Positions 3,347 to 6,005 of a DNA stretch of 6,005 nt are shown one piece after another. Under the pieces are notes generated by a model. That model worked only from the letters and a program-made list of their open reading frames with translations. It did not search any database and was not told the DNA's origin. The position numbers and the translations under genes were made by a program. Where the stretch lies: the NCBI GenBank assembly GCA_030038955.1, contig JASHQV010000472.1:1-6005 (forward strand), written 5' to 3'. The stretch's first letter is position 1, and the number at the start of each line of letters is the position of its first letter. The DNA comes from Solirubrobacteraceae bacterium (lineage in GTDB: Bacteria > Actinomycetota > Thermoleophilia > Solirubrobacterales > Solirubrobacteraceae).

Positions 3347-6005
3347 CCACCTCCAGCGGCCACGAGCAGAGGCCGCCGGCCGCGGGGCAGCCGGCACAGA
3401 TCACGCGGTGGGGCTCGGCGCTGACCTCGAAGCGTCCCGCCAGCAGCGGCTCCGCGCGCCGCGCCAGCTCGTGCCCGAGGCGGTCGGCGTCGGCGGCGAC
3501 GAAGCTCTCGCCGGCGGGGCGGTCGCTCGCCTCCAGGAACAGGTGGACGACCTCCACCTGCTCGGCCCCCGCCCGCAGCGCCGCGAGCGCGTAGATCAGC
3601 CGCTGGGTCGCGTACAGCCGCGCGACGACGGCGGGGTCGGCTCCGTCGAGACGGTCGGTCTTGTAGTCGACGACGAGGCTGCGAGTGCCGGCGCCGGCAC
3701 CCGGCTCGCGCGCGAGCACATCGAACGTGCCCGTCACCAGCACCGCCCCGAGCGGGAAGCTGAAGGGTTGCTCGCGGCGCACGTCGGGCGCACCAGCGAG
3801 GCGGCGCCGCAGGTCGCTGTCGATGAACGCGGCGACCAGCGGTCGCAGCTCCGCGGGGAGCGCAGCAGGCGGAGTGGGACGGCGAAAGTCGAGCGCCTGG
3901 AGGGCCCGGTGGACGAGCGTGCCGGCCTCGCGGGCGGTGGCGGACGGGGGCGCGCCCCCGTCCGCCGGCCGCTTGGACGCGCGCGTCCGCTCGATCGTGG
4001 GTCCCGGGTCGGCGGTCTGTGGCAGCCCCAGCACGCGCTCGGCGTAGAAGCGGTAGCCGCAGCGCTCGTACAGCGCCAGCGAGGAGTAGCTGATCGACGC
4101 AAGCTGAGCTGTCGGCGGCGGCATCGAGGCCTCGGGCACGAGCGGTGGTCGCTCGGGGGCGGCGACACGCCTCGCCGCTGGCTGACGCCCGATCTCGACT
4201 CGGCTTCCGGGGTGCTCCTCGGAGATCAACGTGACACGGACCCCGAGCGCGGTCGTGACGATCGGCTGCGCCGGCGGCCCGTCGAGCTCGACGCCGAGCG
4301 CGGGGGCGATCCAACCGATCGGCGTCGATCGGTTGGATCGCCCCCCGAGGTCGGCTGCGCCGCTGAGGATCAGGCGCTCCTGGGCGCGGGTCATCGCCAC
4401 GTAGAACAGGCGCCGCTCCTCGGCGTGCTCGGCGAGCTGGCGCTCGCCGCCGAGCTCGTCGTAGTCGAGCGCGGCGATCCGCGCGCCGGTTCCGGGACGG
4501 GCGAGACGCAGGCCGAGACGCGGGGCGTCAGCGTCCGCTCCCTCGCGGCCGATCCGGATCAGCTCGGGGCGGTAGCTGGGGCCGCGACCGAGATCGGCGA
4601 CGCAGACGACCGGGAACTCGAGTCCCTTGGCGCGGTGGATGCTCATCAGCCGGACCGCGTCGAGCCCCTCGCTCTCGACCGGCGCCTCGCTCTCGCGGCC
4701 GGCGCCGGCAGCGCCGCCGCCGCTGCCGGCGCCGCGTGCGCGCTGCTCGGCGAACGCCAGGAAGCCGCGCAGGTCGAGTCCCTCGCGCGCCTCCCACTCA
4801 CGCCCCAGGCGCATCAGCTTGCGGACGTTGGCGAGGCGCCTCCGCCCGCCGGGCAGCGCGAGGATCGCGGCGTCGTAGCCGGAGGCATCGAGCGCCCGCG
4901 CCAGCAGCTGCTCGACCGCGAGCCGCGGCGTAGCCGCGCGCTCGCCGGCAAACCACGCCTCGAAGCCGGCGAGGCGGTCGGCGTCGGCGGCGGTCAGCTG
5001 CTCGCGCGCGCCCGCGGCGACCACCACCAGGCCGTCCAGCGACAGCCCGCATAAGCGCGAGAGCAGCGTCCCGTACCAGGCCTCCTGGTCACGCGGGTTG
5101 GCCAGCGCCCGCAGGTAGGCGAGCAGCTCGACCACCTGCGGGTGGCCCCAGTAGCCGCGCCCGCCGATCACGTAGGTCGGCACGCCGGCGGCCTCGAGCG
5201 CGCGCTCGTAGGTCTGCAGGTCGGTGGTGGCACGGGTCAGCACGACGACGTCGCCGGCGGCGCACGCGCCAGCGTCGATCAGCGTCGCCACCCGCCGCGC
5301 GAGCGCGCGCGCCTCGGCCAGCCGCCACGGCGCCGCCAGCCCCTCGGCCTCCCAGGCGGCACCCTTGTCGACGAGCAGCAGCTCGGCGGGCGGATCGGCA
5401 TCCGGGACGCCGGCGCCTCTGCCCGGCACCAGCGGCCGGAACCGCTCCCCCCCCAGCGCCGTCGTAAAGGCCGCGTTGATCACCGCCAGCAGCTCCGGTC
5501 GTGAGCGGAAGTTGGTGCGCAACGAGATCCGCGCGCCGCGCGCCGCGAGCTTCCGCCCGCGCTGCTCGAACAGCTCCACGTCGGCGTGCCGGAAGCCGTA
5601 GATCGACTGCTGGGCGTCGCCGACCATGAACAGCGCGCCGGCGCCCGCGAGCAGGTCGACGAGCTGCAGCTGCACGCGGTTGGTGTCCTGCAGCTCGTCG
5701 ACCATCACGTGCACGAGCCGCTCGCGGTAGCGCGCGCCGATCTCGGGGCGGCGCAGCAGCTCGCACGCGAGCAGCTCGAGGTCCTCGAAGTCGACTCCCG
5801 AGCGCTCGCGCTTGAGCGTCGCGTAGCGCTCGCCGAACGCCGCCAGCAGCGCGTCCAGCGCGTCGCGGGCGGCGGCGGCGTAGCGGGCGGCGGTCGCCGC
5901 GCGCAGCGCGGCGACCGCCGCCCGGTAGGTCTCACATGCCTCGCTCGACAGCGCCACGGCACCGCCCGCCGCGGGCAGGCAGATCGTCTCCAGCTCGCCG
6001 GGCCA
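3315..6005 (-). CDS. UvrD/AddA-like helicase with C-terminal Fe-S PD-(D/E)XK nuclease (5' partial)
   Basis: An SF1A helicase-nuclease, probably a subunit of an AddAB/AdnAB-type complex that resects double-strand breaks for recombination. The frame is open to the right edge, so the true start, Q-motif and Walker A lie outside. Numbering from the GTG codon at 5957 for reference, helicase motifs are II DELQDT (87-92), III VGDAQQSIYGF (112-122), IV RTNFRSR (147-153), V RLMSIHRAKGLEF (436-448) and VI LFYVAMTRAQERL (517-529). The nuclease domain (about 620-870) has His683, Asp746 in GTFD, Asp764 and Lys766 in VVDYKT, and Gln785, so it looks active. Cys633 in YERCGYRF with Cys854, Cys857 and Cys864 (C-x2-C-x6-C) fits an iron-sulfur cluster. 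Linkers near 408-420 and 655-675 are low-complexity. Whether it is AddA or one of AdnA/AdnB cannot be settled here. Confidence 0.93.
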   Translation of the reverse strand, partial: WPGELETICLPAAGGAVALSSEACETYRAAVAALRAATAARYAAAARDALDALLAAFGERYATLKRERSGVDFEDLELLACELLRRPEIGARYRERLVHVMVDELQDTNRVQLQLVDLLAGAGALFMVGDAQQSIYGFRHADVELFEQRGRKLAARGARISLRTNFRSRPELLAVINAAFTTALGGERFRPLVPGRGAGVPDADPPAELLLVDKGAAWEAEGLAAPWRLAEARALARRVATLIDAGACAAGDVVVLTRATTDLQTYERALEAAGVPTYVIGGRGYWGHPQVVELLAYLRALANPRDQEAWYGTLLSRLCGLSLDGLVVVAAGAREQLTAADADRLAGFEAWFAGERAATPRLAVEQLLARALDASGYDAAILALPGGRRRLANVRKLMRLGREWEAREGLDLRGFLAFAEQRARGAGSGGGAAGAGRESEAPVESEGLDAVRLMSIHRAKGLEFPVVCVADLGRGPSYRPELIRIGREGADADAPRLGLRLARPGTGARIAALDYDELGGERQLAEHAEERRLFYVAMTRAQERLILSGAADLGGRSNRSTPIGWIAPALGVELDGPPAQPIVTTALGVRVTLISEEHPGSRVEIGRQPAARRVAAPERPPLVPEASMPPPTAQLASISYSSLALYERCGYRFYAERVLGLPQTADPGPTIERTRASKRPADGGAPPSATAREAGTLVHRALQALDFRRPTPPAALPAELRPLVAAFIDSDLRRRLAGAPDVRREQPFSFPLGAVLVTGTFDVLAREPGAGAGTRSLVVDYKTDRLDGADPAVVARLYATQRLIYALAALRAGAEQVEVVHLFLEASDRPAGESFVAADADRLGHELARRAEPLLAGRFEVSAEPHRVICAGCPAAGGLCSWPLEVAMRSAADPLF
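3685..3700. repeat. 16-bp GC palindrome
   Basis: GTGCCGGCGCCGGCAC is a perfect palindrome within the nuclease domain coding region, over the Gly/Ala-rich loop between the GTFD and VVDYKT motifs. A second 14-bp palindrome follows closely at 3704-3717. Repeats of this size can arise by chance in such GC-rich DNA, so little weight should be put on them alone. Confidence 0.6.
3939..3966. repeat. 28-bp perfect palindrome inside the helicase-nuclease gene
   Basis: Arms of 14 bp (3939-3952 and 3953-3966) are exact reverse complements with no spacer, centred on GGGGGCGCGCCCCC. The palindrome encodes residues 664-673 (PADGGAPPSA, counted from the codon at 5957), a linker-like stretch between the Cys633 motif and the His683 motif of the nuclease. 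I see no regulatory role for it on either strand. Confidence 0.85.
4302..4345. repeat. 44-bp inverted repeat inside the helicase-nuclease gene
   Basis: Arms of 20 bp (4302-4321 and 4326-4345) are exact reverse complements around the 4-nt loop GCGT. Unlike the other coding-region repeats, the arms are of mixed composition (CGATCCAACCGATCG within), so base bias does not explain the match. It encodes residues 538-552 (GGRSNRSTPIGWIAP), just after helicase motif VI. It would form a stable hairpin in the mRNA or in single-stranded DNA. Confidence 0.9.
4700..4734. repeat. Inverted repeat (14-bp arms, 7-nt loop) over a Gly/Ala linker
   Basis: Arms at 4700-4713 and 4721-4734 are exact reverse complements, separated by CCGCCGC. 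The segment encodes the low-complexity stretch RGAGSGGGAAGAG (408-420, counted from the codon at 5957), which precedes helicase motif V. Repetitive Gly/Ala coding DNA partly favours such symmetry. Confidence 0.75.
5884..5924. repeat. 41-bp inverted repeat (19-bp arms, 3-nt loop)
   Basis: Arms at 5884-5902 and 5906-5924 are exact reverse complements around the loop GCA. The segment encodes RAAVAALRAATAAR (residues 12-25, counted from the codon at 5957), an Ala/Arg-rich helix upstream of motif II. It would form a very stable GC hairpin within the coding region. Confidence 0.85.

Noticed and set aside
1703..3397. A 564-codon minus-strand open frame opposite ogt and brkB
   Set aside because: Composition is typical of an antisense shadow (Arg, Gln, His, Pro-rich), no family motifs are visible, and both sense genes are convincing.
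3408..5054. A 548-codon plus-strand open frame opposite the helicase-nuclease
   Set aside because: It lacks domain motifs and is antisense to a gene with every expected helicase and nuclease motif downstream of Walker A.
5887..5957. The GTG at 5955-5957 as the real start of the helicase gene
   Set aside because: The frame continues open to the window edge and Walker A is still missing, so the protein must begin upstream of the visible sequence.

Overview
The window is strongly GC-rich DNA. Third codon positions are almost all G or C, and intergenic gaps are very short. It looks like a chromosomal segment of a high-GC actinobacterium. The gene content (ECF sigma factor plus alkyltransferase, YihY/BrkB membrane protein, UvrD-type helicase fused to an Fe-S-type RecB nuclease) would suit the Thermoleophilia/Solirubrobacterales, but that placement comes from general resemblance and is only moderately certain. 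I see no rRNA, tRNA, CRISPR array, transposase or insertion sequence.

Layout, left to right. Bases 1-102 are non-coding and hold a perfect 48-bp palindrome (28-75). On the minus strand, 103-1098 encodes a complete aldo/keto reductase with an intact catalytic tetrad. The 92-bp gap at 1099-1190 is a divergent promoter region with three CACRTG-centred elements spaced 29 and 30 bp apart. On the plus strand follow a small ECF-type sigma factor (1191-1652), an O6-alkylguanine-DNA alkyltransferase that overlaps its stop codon (1652-2299) and carries an acidic N-terminal extension, and a six-helix YihY/BrkB-family membrane protein (2324-3346). A minus-strand gene fills the rest of the window (3315 to the right edge) and overlaps brkB tail to tail by 32 bp. 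It encodes a UvrD/AddA-like helicase with a C-terminal PD-(D/E)XK nuclease and four cysteines placed as for an iron-sulfur cluster. Its 5' end, with Walker A, lies outside the window.

How the genes may work together. The sigma factor and alkyltransferase are translationally coupled, which suggests a transcription regulator paired with direct repair of alkylated DNA. No anti-sigma gene lies next to them. The helicase-nuclease is probably half of an AddAB/AdnAB-type double-strand-break resection machine, with a partner likely to the right. The AKR and the sigma operon share a divergent promoter region and may share control.

The least expected signal is a set of perfect or near-loopless inverted repeats with 14-24 bp arms. 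One is intergenic, one sits at the convergent gene junction, and four lie inside the helicase-nuclease coding region, mostly over low-complexity or linker-like segments. Their sequences are unrelated to one another.
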